A stretch of DNA of 64,000 nucleotides, from positions 2,954,001 to 3,018,000 of the forward strand of contig NZ_CP033875.1 in the NCBI RefSeq assembly GCF_002742645.2, in the 5' to 3' direction. Shown one piece after another: positions 55,722 through 64,000 of this stretch. Position 1 is the first letter of the stretch, and each line of letters starts with the position of its first letter. The notes under the pieces are model-generated. The model did not search any database. It saw only the letters and a list, made by a program, of their open reading frames with translations, and was not told the DNA's origin. A program made the position numbers and the translations under genes. This DNA is from Caulobacter sp. FWC26 (GTDB lineage Bacteria > Pseudomonadota > Alphaproteobacteria > Caulobacterales > Caulobacteraceae).

Positions 55722-55824
55722 GACTCCGCTTTATTGCGACTGATTCTAAGAATCAATCTTAATTAGCTTGACCGCGCCCCTATCGAACCTTAGGCCCCTC
55801 ACCGTCAGTTGCGAGTCATTCGCA
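55722..55824. promoter_or_regulatory. Control region between the DUF4198 gene and the TonB receptor
   Basis: This divergent region holds four GANTC sites, targets of the cell-cycle methylase CcrM in Caulobacter, within 96 bases (55722, 55742, 55750, 55813). The middle pair lies in the palindrome GATTC-TAA-GAATC (55742-55754). Another inverted repeat, TGCGA-GTCAT-TCGCA (55810-55824), overlaps the fourth and resembles a Fur-type operator in spacing. None of these is proven. Confidence 0.5.
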
Positions 55825-55851
55825 TATCAAAATATTAAGAAGGGGATCTCG

Positions 55852-58053
55852 ATGTCGCGCCTGAAACTCGCCGCCCTCGCCGCCGCGTCCACCGCCGCCT
55901 TGCTCGCCACGGCCGCTCGCGCGGACGACGCCAAGCCCGAATCCGACGCCGTCGAGTTGGACAAGGTCACCGTTACCGCCACCCGCTCGGAAAAAGCCCT
56001 GTCCAAGGCCCCCGCCAGCGTGACCGTCATCTCAGCGCAGGAGATCGAGGACGGCTTGATCAAGGACATCAAGGACCTGGTGCGCGGGGAGCCGGGCGTT
56101 TCGGTCCGCAACGCCCCCGCCCGGTTCACCGCCGCCGGCGCCTCGACGGGGCGGGACGGCAATGCAGGCTTCAATATTCGGGGCCTGGAGGGCAACCGGG
56201 TGCTCATCGTCGTGGACGGCGTGCGCGTGCCCGACAGCTTCGCGTTCGGCGCCCAGTCGGTCGGACGCGGCGACCAGGTCGACCTCGACACGCTCAAGTC
56301 GGTGGAGATCGTTCGGGGCCCGGCCTCAGCGCTCTATGGCTCGGACGGCCTGGCTGGATCGGTCAGCTTCATCACCAAGGACCCGTCGGACATTCTAAAG
56401 GGCGGTGACGCGTTCGCGGGTCGGGCGCGCATCGGCTATGCGTCGGCCGACGAGAGCTGGACCGAAAGCGCGCTGCTGGCGGGCCAGGTCGGCCGCTGGG
56501 AGGGCCTGCTGACCTACACCCGCCGCGACGGCGAGGGCCAGAAGACGGCCGGGACCAACGCCTCGGCCAACACCGACCGCACCACCGCCAACCCCGAGGA
56601 CAACCAGTCCAACGCGATCCTGGCCAAGCTGATCTACAGCCCCGATGACCATAACCGCTTCCGCCTGACGGTGGATCATCTGGACCGCGATGTGGATTGG
56701 ACGGTCCTGTCGGCGATCGCCAAGCCGCCCCTGGCCGCAACCAGCGTGATCGGCCTGACCGCCTTCGACAAGGTGAAGCGTGATCGTGTCAGCCTGGATC
56801 ACCGGTTCGACGGCGGCCAGGGCCTGATCGATAGCGCCCACACGACCCTCTACTGGCAAAAGAGCACGACGCGTCAGTTTTCGGCCGAGGATCGCAACAC
56901 CGCCGTCGATCGCACGCGCGACGCCACCTTCGACAACCGGGTGCTGGGCGCCAGCGCCGAACTGCACAGCCGCTTCGACCACGGCGCGCTCACCCACGAC
57001 ATCGTCTGGGGCGGCGACGCGTCGATCACCCGCCAGCGAGGCGTGCGTGGCGGTACGGTTCCGCCCGCCGGCGAGACCTTCCCCGCTAGAGCTTTCCCGA
57101 CCACGGACTTCACCCTGGCCGGGCTCTATGTTCAGGACGAGATCAAGGCCGGCCGCTTGGCGCTCTACCCCGCCCTTCGCCTCGACTACTACAAGCTGGA
57201 TCCGAAGACTGACCCGTTGTTCCACGCCGCGACCGCCGGCCAGAGCGACACGCACCTGTCGCCCAAGCTGGGGCTGGTCTGGGAAGCCAGCGACCTCGTC
57301 ACGGTCTTCGCCAACGCTGCGACAGGCTTCAAGGCCCCCTCGCCATCGCAGGTGAACACCGGCTTCAGCAACCCGGTCTCGAACTACCAGTCGATCTCGA
57401 ACCCCGACCTCAAACCCGAAACCAGCCGCACCCTGGAAGCGGGGCTACGCCTGGGCCGGGAAAGCTGGCGACTGTCGGTGACAGGGTTCACCGGCGACTA
57501 TGACGACTTCATCGAGCAGGTCCAGGTAGGCGGGAACTTCACCGCCGCCAGCCCCGCCGTCTATCAGTATGTGAACCTCACCGGCGTGACGATCAGCGGC
57601 GCGGAAGCCAAGGGCAGCGTCGTCCTGGGCGCCGGCTTTACGGCGCGAGCGGCGGTCGCCTACGCCAAGGGCTCGTCCAAGGCCAAGGGCGTCAGCACGC
57701 CGCTCGTGTCCATCGATCCTCTCAAGATCACCGGCGGCCTCGGCTACCGCGCGCCGTCAGGCCGGTTCGGCGGGGATCTTTCCGTCATCCACGCGGATCG
57801 GAAATCGGCGAGCCGAACGGGCGTCACCTGCGCGGGCGGCTGCTTCACGCCGGCGGCCTTCACCGTCGCCGACGCGACGGCTTGGTGGTCTGTCACCGAG
57901 GCGGTGACGGTGCGCGCGGGCGTCTTCAATCTCACGGACGAGAAATACTGGTGGTGGAGCGACGTCCGCGGCCTTTCCGACACCTCGGTGGTCAAGGACG
58001 CCTACAGCCAGCCTGGCCGGAACTACAGCATATCCCTGGCGCTGAAGTTCTGA
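55852..58053 (+). CDS. TonB-dependent outer-membrane receptor (haemoglobin/transferrin/lactoferrin type)
   Basis: A 733-residue outer-membrane receptor. Signal peptide ends near TAARADD. A TonB-box-like segment DKVTVTATRSEK is followed by the plug (GEPGVSVRNAP and NIRGLEGNRVLIVVDGVRVP), and a 22-stranded barrel to a C-terminal phenylalanine (YSISLALKF). The plug pattern matches the haem/transferrin receptor subfamily, so haem or an iron chelate is a candidate; cysteines in CAGGC near the C-terminus are unusual. AAGAAGGGG precedes the ATG. It would take the ligand with TonB-ExbBD energy encoded elsewhere. Confidence 0.9.
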   Translation: MSRLKLAALAAASTAALLATAARADDAKPESDAVELDKVTVTATRSEKALSKAPASVTVISAQEIEDGLIKDIKDLVRGEPGVSVRNAPARFTAAGASTGRDGNAGFNIRGLEGNRVLIVVDGVRVPDSFAFGAQSVGRGDQVDLDTLKSVEIVRGPASALYGSDGLAGSVSFITKDPSDILKGGDAFAGRARIGYASADESWTESALLAGQVGRWEGLLTYTRRDGEGQKTAGTNASANTDRTTANPEDNQSNAILAKLIYSPDDHNRFRLTVDHLDRDVDWTVLSAIAKPPLAATSVIGLTAFDKVKRDRVSLDHRFDGGQGLIDSAHTTLYWQKSTTRQFSAEDRNTAVDRTRDATFDNRVLGASAELHSRFDHGALTHDIVWGGDASITRQRGVRGGTVPPAGETFPARAFPTTDFTLAGLYVQDEIKAGRLALYPALRLDYYKLDPKTDPLFHAATAGQSDTHLSPKLGLVWEASDLVTVFANAATGFKAPSPSQVNTGFSNPVSNYQSISNPDLKPETSRTLEAGLRLGRESWRLSVTGFTGDYDDFIEQVQVGGNFTAASPAVYQYVNLTGVTISGAEAKGSVVLGAGFTARAAVAYAKGSSKAKGVSTPLVSIDPLKITGGLGYRAPSGRFGGDLSVIHADRKSASRTGVTCAGGCFTPAAFTVADATAWWSVTEAVTVRAGVFNLTDEKYWWWSDVRGLSDTSVVKDAYSQPGRNYSISLALKF

Positions 58054-58159
58054 CCCGGCGGAGCGGCGCGCGCGGGCGGGAAGCCGCGCGCGCCGACATC
58101 CTTGCGGACAAGCGCCCCGGCCCCTGCTAGCTAGTCGCGGTCACGACACCGGAGTTCGC

Positions 58160-58768
58160 ATGCTGCGTCGCCTTTACGACTGGGTCATGGGTCTGGCCGC
58201 CTCGCGCCACGCCGAAAAGAGCCTGTTCGCCGTCTCGTTCGCCGAGAGCTCCTTCTTCCCCGTTCCGCCCGACGTGATGCTGGCGCCGATGTGCCTGGCC
58301 AAGCCGGAGAAGGCCTGGCGCTATGCGGCCCTCTGCACCCTCGCCTCGGTTCTGGGCGGCATCCTCGGCTATGCGATCGGCTTCTTCCTGCAGGATCTCG
58401 GCATCTGGCTGATGAAGATCACCGGCCACGCCGGCGGGCTGGAAGAGTTCCAGTGCTGGTACGGCAAATACGGTGTCTGGGTCATCCTGGCCAAGGGCCT
58501 GACGCCCATTCCTTATAAGCTGGTGACCGTGGCCTCCGGTCTTGCCGCCTTCAGCTTCCCGATGTTCATCGCCGCGTCGGTGATCACCCGGGGCGCGCGC
58601 TTCTTCCTGGTGGCTTTCGTCATCAAGAAGTTCGGCCCCACGCTGCTGCCGGTGATCGAGCGTCGTCTCGCCTTGTTCGCCGGAATTTTGATCGCGCTCC
58701 TTGTCATCGGTCTCGGCGCCAGCCACCTCCTGGGCGGAAGTGGAAGCGCTGGAGCCTGCGTCGCATGA
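58160..58768 (+). CDS. DedA/YqaA-family membrane protein
   Basis: A 202-residue membrane protein of the VTT/DedA superfamily, YqaA-type. The hallmark is FAESSFFPVPPDVMLAP, and GKGLTPIPYKLVTVASGLAA is the second conserved block with the re-entrant helix. Five to six membrane segments. DedA proteins are thought to move lipid carriers or lipids across the membrane; the substrate is not known. It overlaps the dsbB start by four bases. Confidence 0.88.
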   Translation: MLRRLYDWVMGLAASRHAEKSLFAVSFAESSFFPVPPDVMLAPMCLAKPEKAWRYAALCTLASVLGGILGYAIGFFLQDLGIWLMKITGHAGGLEEFQCWYGKYGVWVILAKGLTPIPYKLVTVASGLAAFSFPMFIAASVITRGARFFLVAFVIKKFGPTLLPVIERRLALFAGILIALLVIGLGASHLLGGSGSAGACVA

Positions 58769-59394
58769 CGAACGAGGACCCGAAGGTCGAAGACACCGCC
58801 CCTGTGGGCGAAACCCCGCCAGCGGCGACGCCTGTGCGCGGTCCCACGCCGGCCGCCCCCGTGCAGCGCTCCGTCATCGCCACGACCTATGACCTCGTGA
58901 CACGGCACTGGCCGCTGGTGGCGCTGCTGTCGAGCGCGCTGCTGCTGGTCATCGCCCACGCCTTCGAAAAGTTCGGCGGCCTCGCGCCCTGCCACCTGTG
59001 CCTGAAGCAACGCGAGGTCTACTGGGTCGCCGGAACGGTCGGCCTGGTCGGACTGGCCTTGCAGCGCACGCCGTTCTGGTCGCGCCTGCGCCTGCCTTTG
59101 GCCCTGCTTCTCGGCGCCATCTTCCTCTACGGCGCGGGCCTGGCGACCTATCACGCCGGCGCCGAATGGAAGTGGTGGCCAGGACCCAAGACCTGTTCCG
59201 GCGGTGACGCCGCAGCGGCCTCCAATCTCGAGGCGATGCTGAAGGGAACGGCGGCTATCAAGCCGCCGGCCTGCGACAAGGCCGCCTGGGTGTTCCTGGG
59301 CCTGTCGATGGCCGGCTGGAACGTCCTGATCTCGCTCAAGCTGGCCGTCTGGTCCGTCCTGGCGGCGTTCCGCAAGTCGGAGACCCTGGCATGA
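58765..59394 (+). CDS. dsbB: Disulfide bond formation protein DsbB
   Basis: A 209-residue DsbB, which reoxidises DsbA and passes electrons to quinone. Four membrane segments. The first redox pair is CHLC (C76 and C79), the second is C144 and C170 in separate periplasmic loop positions. The N-terminal 40 residues are a proline-rich extension absent from E. coli DsbB. Overlaps its neighbours on both sides by four bases. No dsbA is adjacent. Confidence 0.9.
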   Translation: MTNEDPKVEDTAPVGETPPAATPVRGPTPAAPVQRSVIATTYDLVTRHWPLVALLSSALLLVIAHAFEKFGGLAPCHLCLKQREVYWVAGTVGLVGLALQRTPFWSRLRLPLALLLGAIFLYGAGLATYHAGAEWKWWPGPKTCSGGDAAAASNLEAMLKGTAAIKPPACDKAAWVFLGLSMAGWNVLISLKLAVWSVLAAFRKSETLA

Positions 59395-59951
59395 CCCGTC
59401 CCATCCCCCCGCGTCCCGGCTCATCGGCCTCGGCCGCGCGCCTCGCGGAAATCCTGCGCGTCGACCAGGCCGGCGAACTGGCCGCCGTCCATATCTATCG
59501 TGGTCAGGCGGCGGTCATGCGCGCCGCGCCCGGCCGTGAACGCATCGCCGAGCAGCTGCGCGAGATGGAAGGTCACGAGCAGGTCCACCTGTCCCGCTTC
59601 AACGAACTGCTGACCGAGCGCGGCGTACGGCCGACGTTGATGTCGCCGGTCTGGCGCGCCGCCGCCTTCGCGCTGGGCGCCGGCACCGCCCTGCTGGGCG
59701 ACAAGGCCGCCCATGCCTGCACCGAGGCCGTCGAGACGGTGATCGAGAAGCACTACGCCGGCCAGATCGAGGAGCTGAAGGACCGCGATCCGGCGCTGGC
59801 GGCCGAACTCAGCCAGTTCCGCGACGACGAGCTGGCGCATCGCGACATCGCCATCGAAGAAGGCGCGCATGAGGCGACGGCCTATCCGCTTCTGACGGCG
59901 GTGATCCAGGCCGGATGCCGCGCCGCCATCAAGATCAGCGAGAAGATCTGA
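59391..59951 (+). CDS. coq7: Demethoxyubiquinone hydroxylase Coq7
   Basis: A 186-residue Coq7, a di-iron monooxygenase for the C6 hydroxylation late in ubiquinone synthesis. The ligands are in DQAGELAA (glutamate 29), EMEGHEQVH (60-66) and, in the second half, DDELAHRDIAIEEGAH. The four-helix-bundle repeats are complete. It overlaps dsbB by four bases and could be co-regulated with quinone use. Confidence 0.93.
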   Translation: MTRPIPPRPGSSASAARLAEILRVDQAGELAAVHIYRGQAAVMRAAPGRERIAEQLREMEGHEQVHLSRFNELLTERGVRPTLMSPVWRAAAFALGAGTALLGDKAAHACTEAVETVIEKHYAGQIEELKDRDPALAAELSQFRDDELAHRDIAIEEGAHEATAYPLLTAVIQAGCRAAIKISEKI

Positions 59952-60049
59952 GCCGAAGACGAAGGTCCCGCTTTCGTGCAAGCGCTTGGCGCCCCGCGCG
60001 GACGAGCCTACCCATAGGCCCTCTATGGGGTCGGGTGGGGAGTCGTCCG

Positions 60050-61819
60050 TTGTCGCATCGCTTTAGCCTTTTCGCCGCCTGTGCGGTCTCATGCCTGGCG
60101 CTAGGCGTCGGGCAAGTCGGCGCCCAGACGGTCAAGACCAGCGAACTCACGCTGGAAACCGGCGGCGCGATGCCGGAGGCGCAACGCGCCCTGGCGTTCG
60201 ATCACGCCGACCTCAAGCTCAAGATCCTCCCCGAGAAGAAGGCCATCGAGGGCGAGGCGACCCTGACCTTCACGGCTAAATCCCGGCTCGACAAGCTGGT
60301 GGTCGACTTCGATCGCGTCTTCACGATCCGTAGGCTGACGATCGACGGAAAGGCGCTGAAGCCGACATCCTGGAGCAACCCCGAAGGCCGGCTGACGATC
60401 ACCCTGCCCCGGACGGTGGCCAAGGGGAGACAGGTGACGCTCGCCGTCACCTATGACGGCGTCCCTCACGAGGCCAAGCGCGCGCCGTGGGACGGCGGCT
60501 TCGTGTGGTCCAAGACCGAGACCGGCGAGCCGTGGATCGCCACGGCGGTCCAGGGCGACGGCTGCGATCTCTTCTGGCCCTGCATCGACTACCCGACTGG
60601 CGAACCCAAACTGGTGGACCTGCACATCACCGTGCCCGCACCCCTAGTCGCACCGGCCAACGGCGTCTTCAAGGGCATGACCGAGAAGGACGGCTGGCGC
60701 ACCTATCACTGGCGGGCCAAGCAGCCGAACACCTACGCCATCGCGCTGGATGTCGGCCCCTACGAGGAGTTGACCGGGACCTATGAGAGCCGGTTCGGCG
60801 ACAGCATTCCGCTGTCGTTCTGGCACCTGAAGTCCAGCGCCGCGCCGGCCAAGGACCTGTTCGCCGAGTTCACGCCGATGCTGGACTTCTTCGAGCAGAT
60901 GATCGGCCCCTACCCGTTCCGCGACGAGAAGATGGGCGTGGTCGAGACGCCGCATCTGGGCATGGAGCACCAGACGATCAACGCCTACGGCAACGCCTAT
61001 AAGAAGGACGGCTTCGGTTTCGACTGGCTGCTGCAGCACGAGTTCGCGCACGAGTGGTTCGGCAACCAGCTGACCAACGCCGACAACGACGACATGTGGC
61101 TGCACGAGGGCTTCGGCAGCTACATGCAGCCGCTCTACTCGCAGTGGCTGCACGGCGACATGGAATATATGAGCCGGCTGAACACTCAGCGCCTGGCCGT
61201 GCGCAACAAGTTCCCGATCGTCTCGGATCGCCCGCTCAAGGAGGACGCGGTCTATAACGGTGATCGCGGTCCGGGGAACGACATCTACTACAAGGCCTCG
61301 AACGTCCTCCACACCTTGCGCGCCCTGATTGGCGATGAGGCGTTCTTCAAGATCACCCGGATCGCTGTGTACGGCCGCGATGACCCCAAGCCCGGAAACT
61401 TCTCGCCGCGCTATTTGAGCACCCGGGACTTCGTGCGGATCGTCAACGAGGTCACCGGCCAGGACTTCGGCTGGTTCTTCGACGTCTATCTGTACCAGGC
61501 CGCTCCGCCGGAACTGATCGAGCGCCGCGACGGGGCCGACCTCGTGCTGCAATGGAAAACGCCGGCCGACAAACCCTTCCCGATGCCCGTGGACGTCAAG
61601 ATCGGCGGAAAGCTGGTGACCTTGCCGATGGCCGGCGGAACCGGCCGCGTGACGGTGGGCGATGCGGTTCCTGTCATCGTCGATCCCGCGTCCAAGGTTC
61701 TGCGTCGCCAACCCTATGTCGAGGCGTTCCAAGCCTGGAAACAGGCGGCGGACAAGGCGGCGGCTGAGGCGCGCAAGAAGGCCGAAGCGCAAAAGGCTTC
61801 GCCCAGCCCGGGGTCTTGA
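60050..61819 (+). CDS. Exported M1-family aminopeptidase
   Basis: A ~589-residue zinc metallopeptidase with a signal peptide (FSLFAACAVSCLALG then AQ). The zinc motif HEFAHEWFGNQ pairs with the third ligand glutamate in MWLHEGFGSY. The exopeptidase motif is GMEHQ, a variant of GxMEN with histidine for asparagine, seen in related M1 enzymes. A beta-sandwich N-domain and a C-terminal ~70 residues with basic helices complete it. Probably periplasmic, removing N-terminal residues from peptides. I chose the TTG at 60050 because GGGGAG lies seven bases before it; upstream in-frame GTG (60035) is an alternative. Confidence 0.88.
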   Translation: MSHRFSLFAACAVSCLALGVGQVGAQTVKTSELTLETGGAMPEAQRALAFDHADLKLKILPEKKAIEGEATLTFTAKSRLDKLVVDFDRVFTIRRLTIDGKALKPTSWSNPEGRLTITLPRTVAKGRQVTLAVTYDGVPHEAKRAPWDGGFVWSKTETGEPWIATAVQGDGCDLFWPCIDYPTGEPKLVDLHITVPAPLVAPANGVFKGMTEKDGWRTYHWRAKQPNTYAIALDVGPYEELTGTYESRFGDSIPLSFWHLKSSAAPAKDLFAEFTPMLDFFEQMIGPYPFRDEKMGVVETPHLGMEHQTINAYGNAYKKDGFGFDWLLQHEFAHEWFGNQLTNADNDDMWLHEGFGSYMQPLYSQWLHGDMEYMSRLNTQRLAVRNKFPIVSDRPLKEDAVYNGDRGPGNDIYYKASNVLHTLRALIGDEAFFKITRIAVYGRDDPKPGNFSPRYLSTRDFVRIVNEVTGQDFGWFFDVYLYQAAPPELIERRDGADLVLQWKTPADKPFPMPVDVKIGGKLVTLPMAGGTGRVTVGDAVPVIVDPASKVLRRQPYVEAFQAWKQAADKAAAEARKKAEAQKASPSPGS

Positions 61820-61898
61820 ACCCTCGCTAACCTTGTCGCTTTACCCGATGGCGCGATCTGGCCTCTAGGGTCAGAGGTCTGTGTTGGAGACCGCGTCC

Positions 61899-62420
61899 GT
61901 GTTGAAGCCAAGCCATTTCGTGATCGCAGCGCGCGGGGCTCTGCTGATGGGCGGCCTCGCGGTCGCAGTCCTGGCGCTGGGTCCTTTCCAAGGCGCCGAG
62001 CGGCTGATCGGGCTAAGCGACAAGACCGCCCACGCCCTGGCCTTTGGCGGGCTGCTGGCGGTTTCGTTCCTGGCCTTCCCGCGTTCGCGCCGCAGCGATC
62101 TGGCCATCGCCGCGCTGATCCTTGGCGCGGGCGTCGAGGTGGCGCAACTTTTGGGCCATCGCAGCGCCAGCCTGCTGGACTGGCTGGCGGACGCGGCCGG
62201 CGTGGCGACGATCTACGGCGCGAGCATGATCGAGACCGTTCGGAAGATGGCGCGTGACCACGGCGACAAGACCTTCGCCGAGATCGCGGCCTTGAACCGC
62301 CGGCGCACGCCGCGTCGCCCGTCAATCAGCTTCGCCCCTGCTCAGACCAAAGCCGAAAACGCGAGCCCCGGTTACGACACCTTCGCGCAACGCGCGGCCC
62401 GCCGCTTTCCGGTCAGGTAA
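61899..62420 (+). CDS. VanZ-like membrane protein
   Basis: A ~173-residue protein with a VanZ-like core of four short membrane segments (LLMGGLAVAVLALGPF; ALAFGGLLAVSFLAF; DLAIAALILGAGVEVAQ; LDWLADAAGVATIYG), the usual order for the family. The C-terminal ~65 residues are basic and hydrophilic. The GTG at 61899 has GGAGA nine bases upstream; GTG at 61881 is also in frame. Function is unknown, with teicoplanin resistance known for VanZ itself. Confidence 0.78.
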   Translation: MLKPSHFVIAARGALLMGGLAVAVLALGPFQGAERLIGLSDKTAHALAFGGLLAVSFLAFPRSRRSDLAIAALILGAGVEVAQLLGHRSASLLDWLADAAGVATIYGASMIETVRKMARDHGDKTFAEIAALNRRRTPRRPSISFAPAQTKAENASPGYDTFAQRAARRFPVR

Positions 62421-62697
62421 TCCGTTTGACGCTGACCGGGTCGCTGCCGGGGAAGCTCTCTTCCAGGCCTTCGTCGAGCAAGGCCTCCTGGCGGTTTTCC
62501 GACTGGGCGACCCTGCCCGCGAGCTGATCGTGCTTTTCACCCTCGGCCAGCGGTTCGTCGGCTTCCCGCGCGTGGGGCGCGTCGAAGGACTTGTCCTCGG
62601 GCCGGATCTTGCCCTCTGCGGCCATGTCAGCCGTCGATGCGGCCGTCCCATGCGTGAAGTGACGCTTGTCAGCGTCGTTGGCGGGGTTCTGGTTCAT
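62413..62697 (-). CDS. Small acidic hypothetical protein with ESFPGSDP motif
   Basis: A 94-residue hydrophilic protein rich in glutamate, aspartate and alanine and likely disordered. The C-terminal segment LDEGLEESFPGSDPVSVKRI is a motif I recognise as widespread among small bacterial proteins of unknown role. Its 3' end overlaps that of the VanZ-like gene by eight bases on the opposite strand. Function unknown. Confidence 0.65.
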   Translation of the reverse strand: MNQNPANDADKRHFTHGTAASTADMAAEGKIRPEDKSFDAPHAREADEPLAEGEKHDQLAGRVAQSENRQEALLDEGLEESFPGSDPVSVKRIT

Positions 62698-62784
62698 CTT
62701 CGATCTCCATGACGACTGTCATGGGAAGAACCCGCGCCTGGCGGCTCCGGTTGCATCGGGCGACCGGCGGGCCGGAAGCTCGCC

Positions 62785-63345
62785 TTACGCCTCCAGCTCG
62801 ATGTCCCAGTACAGATAGTCCAGCCAGCTCACATGCAGCCGTCCCGGCGGGAACCGGCGCCCGCGTTCCTGCAGCTCGTACATCGACGGCCGGCGCGCGG
62901 TGTGGAACGTCTGCATTCCCGCCTCGCGCGGCGTTCGCCCGCCCTTGCTGAGGTTGCAGGGCGCGCAGGCGGTGACGATGTTCTCCCAGGTCGTGCGGCC
63001 GCCCCGCGAGCGCGGGATGACGTGGTCGAACGTCAGGTCGTCCGGAGATCCGCAGTACTGGCAGCTGAAACTGTCGCGCAGGAACAGGTTGAAGCGTGTG
63101 AAGGCCGGCGGGCGCTCCTGCGGCACATACTGCTTCAGAGCCACCACGCTGGGCAGCTTCATCTCACAGGAGGGCGAGTGGATGACCTGGTCATAGCTGG
63201 CCACGACATCGACGCGGTCCAGAAACACCGCCTTGATCACCTCCTGCCAGGGCCAGAGGGACAGCGGATAGTAGCTCAACGGCCTGAAGTCCGCGTTGAG
63301 GACCAGAGCGGGCATGCCCGACGGCGGGCGGGTGAGGACCTGCAT
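62785..63345 (-). CDS. HNH endonuclease-family protein
   Basis: A 186-residue protein with a C-terminal HNH nuclease domain: CQYCGSPDDLTFDHVIPRSR, then GGRTTWENIVTACAPCNLSK, giving the two cysteine pairs and the HNH triad. The first 90 residues (LVLNADFRPLSYYPLSLWPW) match the N-terminal region common in this type of chromosomal HNH protein. A role in restriction or repair is unknown. The ATG at 63345 is preferred. Confidence 0.9.
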   Translation of the reverse strand: MQVLTRPPSGMPALVLNADFRPLSYYPLSLWPWQEVIKAVFLDRVDVVASYDQVIHSPSCEMKLPSVVALKQYVPQERPPAFTRFNLFLRDSFSCQYCGSPDDLTFDHVIPRSRGGRTTWENIVTACAPCNLSKGGRTPREAGMQTFHTARRPSMYELQERGRRFPPGRLHVSWLDYLYWDIELEA

Positions 63346-63509
63346 CAAGTCCTCCTCTCGAGGCGGCCAGGGCCTCGGACGATGGGGTACGCGACAGGAC
63401 TGAAGACGGGCCTCCTTCCTACGCTATTCAGGGAATCGCCATTCATTCCCGAACGCATGAGAAGGATGATCCGACTCAGCGACAGAACCAAGACATCCCT
63501 GGCTCGTTT

Positions 63510-64000
63510 TCAAAAAGGCGCGATTTCGCGTCGTTTCACGGCGCCGTAGCAGGCCCACAGCAGGTGAGCGGCGACGCTCCTGTAAGGCCGCCAAAGCTCG
63601 GCCCGGGCGTAGGCCTGCTTCTCGGTCGGACGGACATCGGCGCCGTCGACCCAGCGCAGGGCTTCCTGCAGCGCCACGTCCCCGCCGGGAAACAGGTCCA
63701 GCCGGCCTTGGGTGAACATCAGGAAGACCTCGGCCGTCCATCGGCCCACGCCGGTGATCGCCGTGAGGGCCGCCACGGCCTCCGCGTCGGAGAGGCTCCT
63801 TAGCGCGTTGAAATCGCAGGCGCCGTTCAAATGGGCCTCGGCGATGGCCCGGGCATAGCGCGCCTTGGGCCGGGAAAGGCCCAGCGAGAGCAGGTGAGCC
63901 TCTTCCAGCCCCGCCACCGCCTCCGGTGTCATGTCCGGCAGCCCCGCCTCGACCCGCGCCCAGATCGCCGCAGCGGAGGCAAGCGACACCTGCTGCTGGA
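63510..64000 (-). CDS. alkA: DNA-3-methyladenine glycosylase, AlkA type (5' end missing)
   Basis: The visible 163 residues of a HhH-GPD DNA glycosylase that runs off the window end. QQQVSLASAAA at the start is the alkA helix that normally has IVGQQVS, then GLSRPKARYARAIAEAH, the hairpin-helix ITGVGRWTAEVFLMF, and the catalytic aspartate in PGGDVALQEAL. It removes alkylated bases. The C-terminus WRPYRSVAAHLLWACYGAVK is typical. The 5' third is outside the window. Confidence 0.88.
   Translation of the reverse strand, partial: QQQVSLASAAAIWARVEAGLPDMTPEAVAGLEEAHLLSLGLSRPKARYARAIAEAHLNGACDFNALRSLSDAEAVAALTAITGVGRWTAEVFLMFTQGRLDLFPGGDVALQEALRWVDGADVRPTEKQAYARAELWRPYRSVAAHLLWACYGAVKRREIAPF

Noticed and set aside
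55690..55850. Cobalamin or other riboswitch before the TonB receptor
   Set aside because: No B12-box or other known aptamer core is visible; the region is short and explained by palindromes and GANTC sites.
61881..61898. GTG at 61881 as start of the VanZ-like protein
   Set aside because: Its upstream AGAGG is only three bases away, while the GTG at 61899 has GGAGA at good spacing.

Overview
The window is GC-rich, gene-dense chromosome from an alphaproteobacterium of the Caulobacter type. The clearest marker is an spmX-like gene (35527-36810): a lysozyme-fold domain, a proline-rich linker and two C-terminal membrane helices, behind a sigma54-type promoter. The complete S10-spc-alpha ribosomal block, a leucine degradation cluster, clusters of GANTC sites and a TonB-dependent receptor fit that assignment. 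I see no insertion sequence, prophage, CRISPR array or rRNA gene.

Layout. 1-1044 (minus): a VOC protein, a YjbR/MmcQ protein and an ArsR-type regulator cut by the window edge, joined by 4-base overlaps. 1112-6989: a GMC oxidoreductase, an exported phosphodiesterase, a two-gene ABC transporter and a lipoprotein of probable TraB/TIKI type. 7041-21886 (minus): 26 genes from rpsJ to rplQ, including secY, adk and rpoA. It has a promoter and attenuator-like hairpin before rpsJ, a terminator-like hairpin between rpmD and rplO, a second promoter before rpsM and a terminator after rplQ. 22049-27304: a GSGD-repeat exported protein, a CelD-type acyltransferase, a YdeP-type molybdenum enzyme and FdhD. 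27396-35325: leucine catabolism (mccA, liuC, mccB, ivd), interrupted on the other strand by a patatin-like phospholipase and a 22-codon ORF with a near-perfect anti-16S Shine-Dalgarno.

35456-41427: spmX, mgtE, tRNA-Leu(GAG), a FliN-like SPOA protein, lipB, a 754-base intergenic region with a candidate structured RNA and repeats, and two DUF805 membrane proteins. 41469-52691: a propionyl-CoA carboxylase alpha-type protein, a 1257-residue exported LamG protein coupled to a GlcG/HbpS-like protein, a DJ-1/PfpI protein, msrB, a GST, an alpha/beta hydrolase whose last codons run antisense through tRNA-Leu(CAA), a P1-family peptidase and a MarR regulator. 52917-58053: a histidine-rich membrane protein, two small cytosolic proteins, and an EF-hand/DUF4198/TonB-receptor module around a control region rich in GANTC sites. 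58160-64000: a DedA-like protein, dsbB, coq7, an M1 aminopeptidase, a VanZ-like protein, a small acidic protein, an HNH nuclease and an alkA-type glycosylase cut by the window end.

Connections. Ivd, MccAB and LiuC carry isovaleryl-CoA to HMG-CoA, and the PccA-like subunit would feed propionyl-CoA to methylmalonyl-CoA. SpmX organises the stalked pole in Caulobacter. DsbB and Coq7 are linked through quinones. The most novel signals are the small ORF at 33989-34057, the structured RNA candidate at 39891-40080 and the large LamG protein with its GlcG partner.
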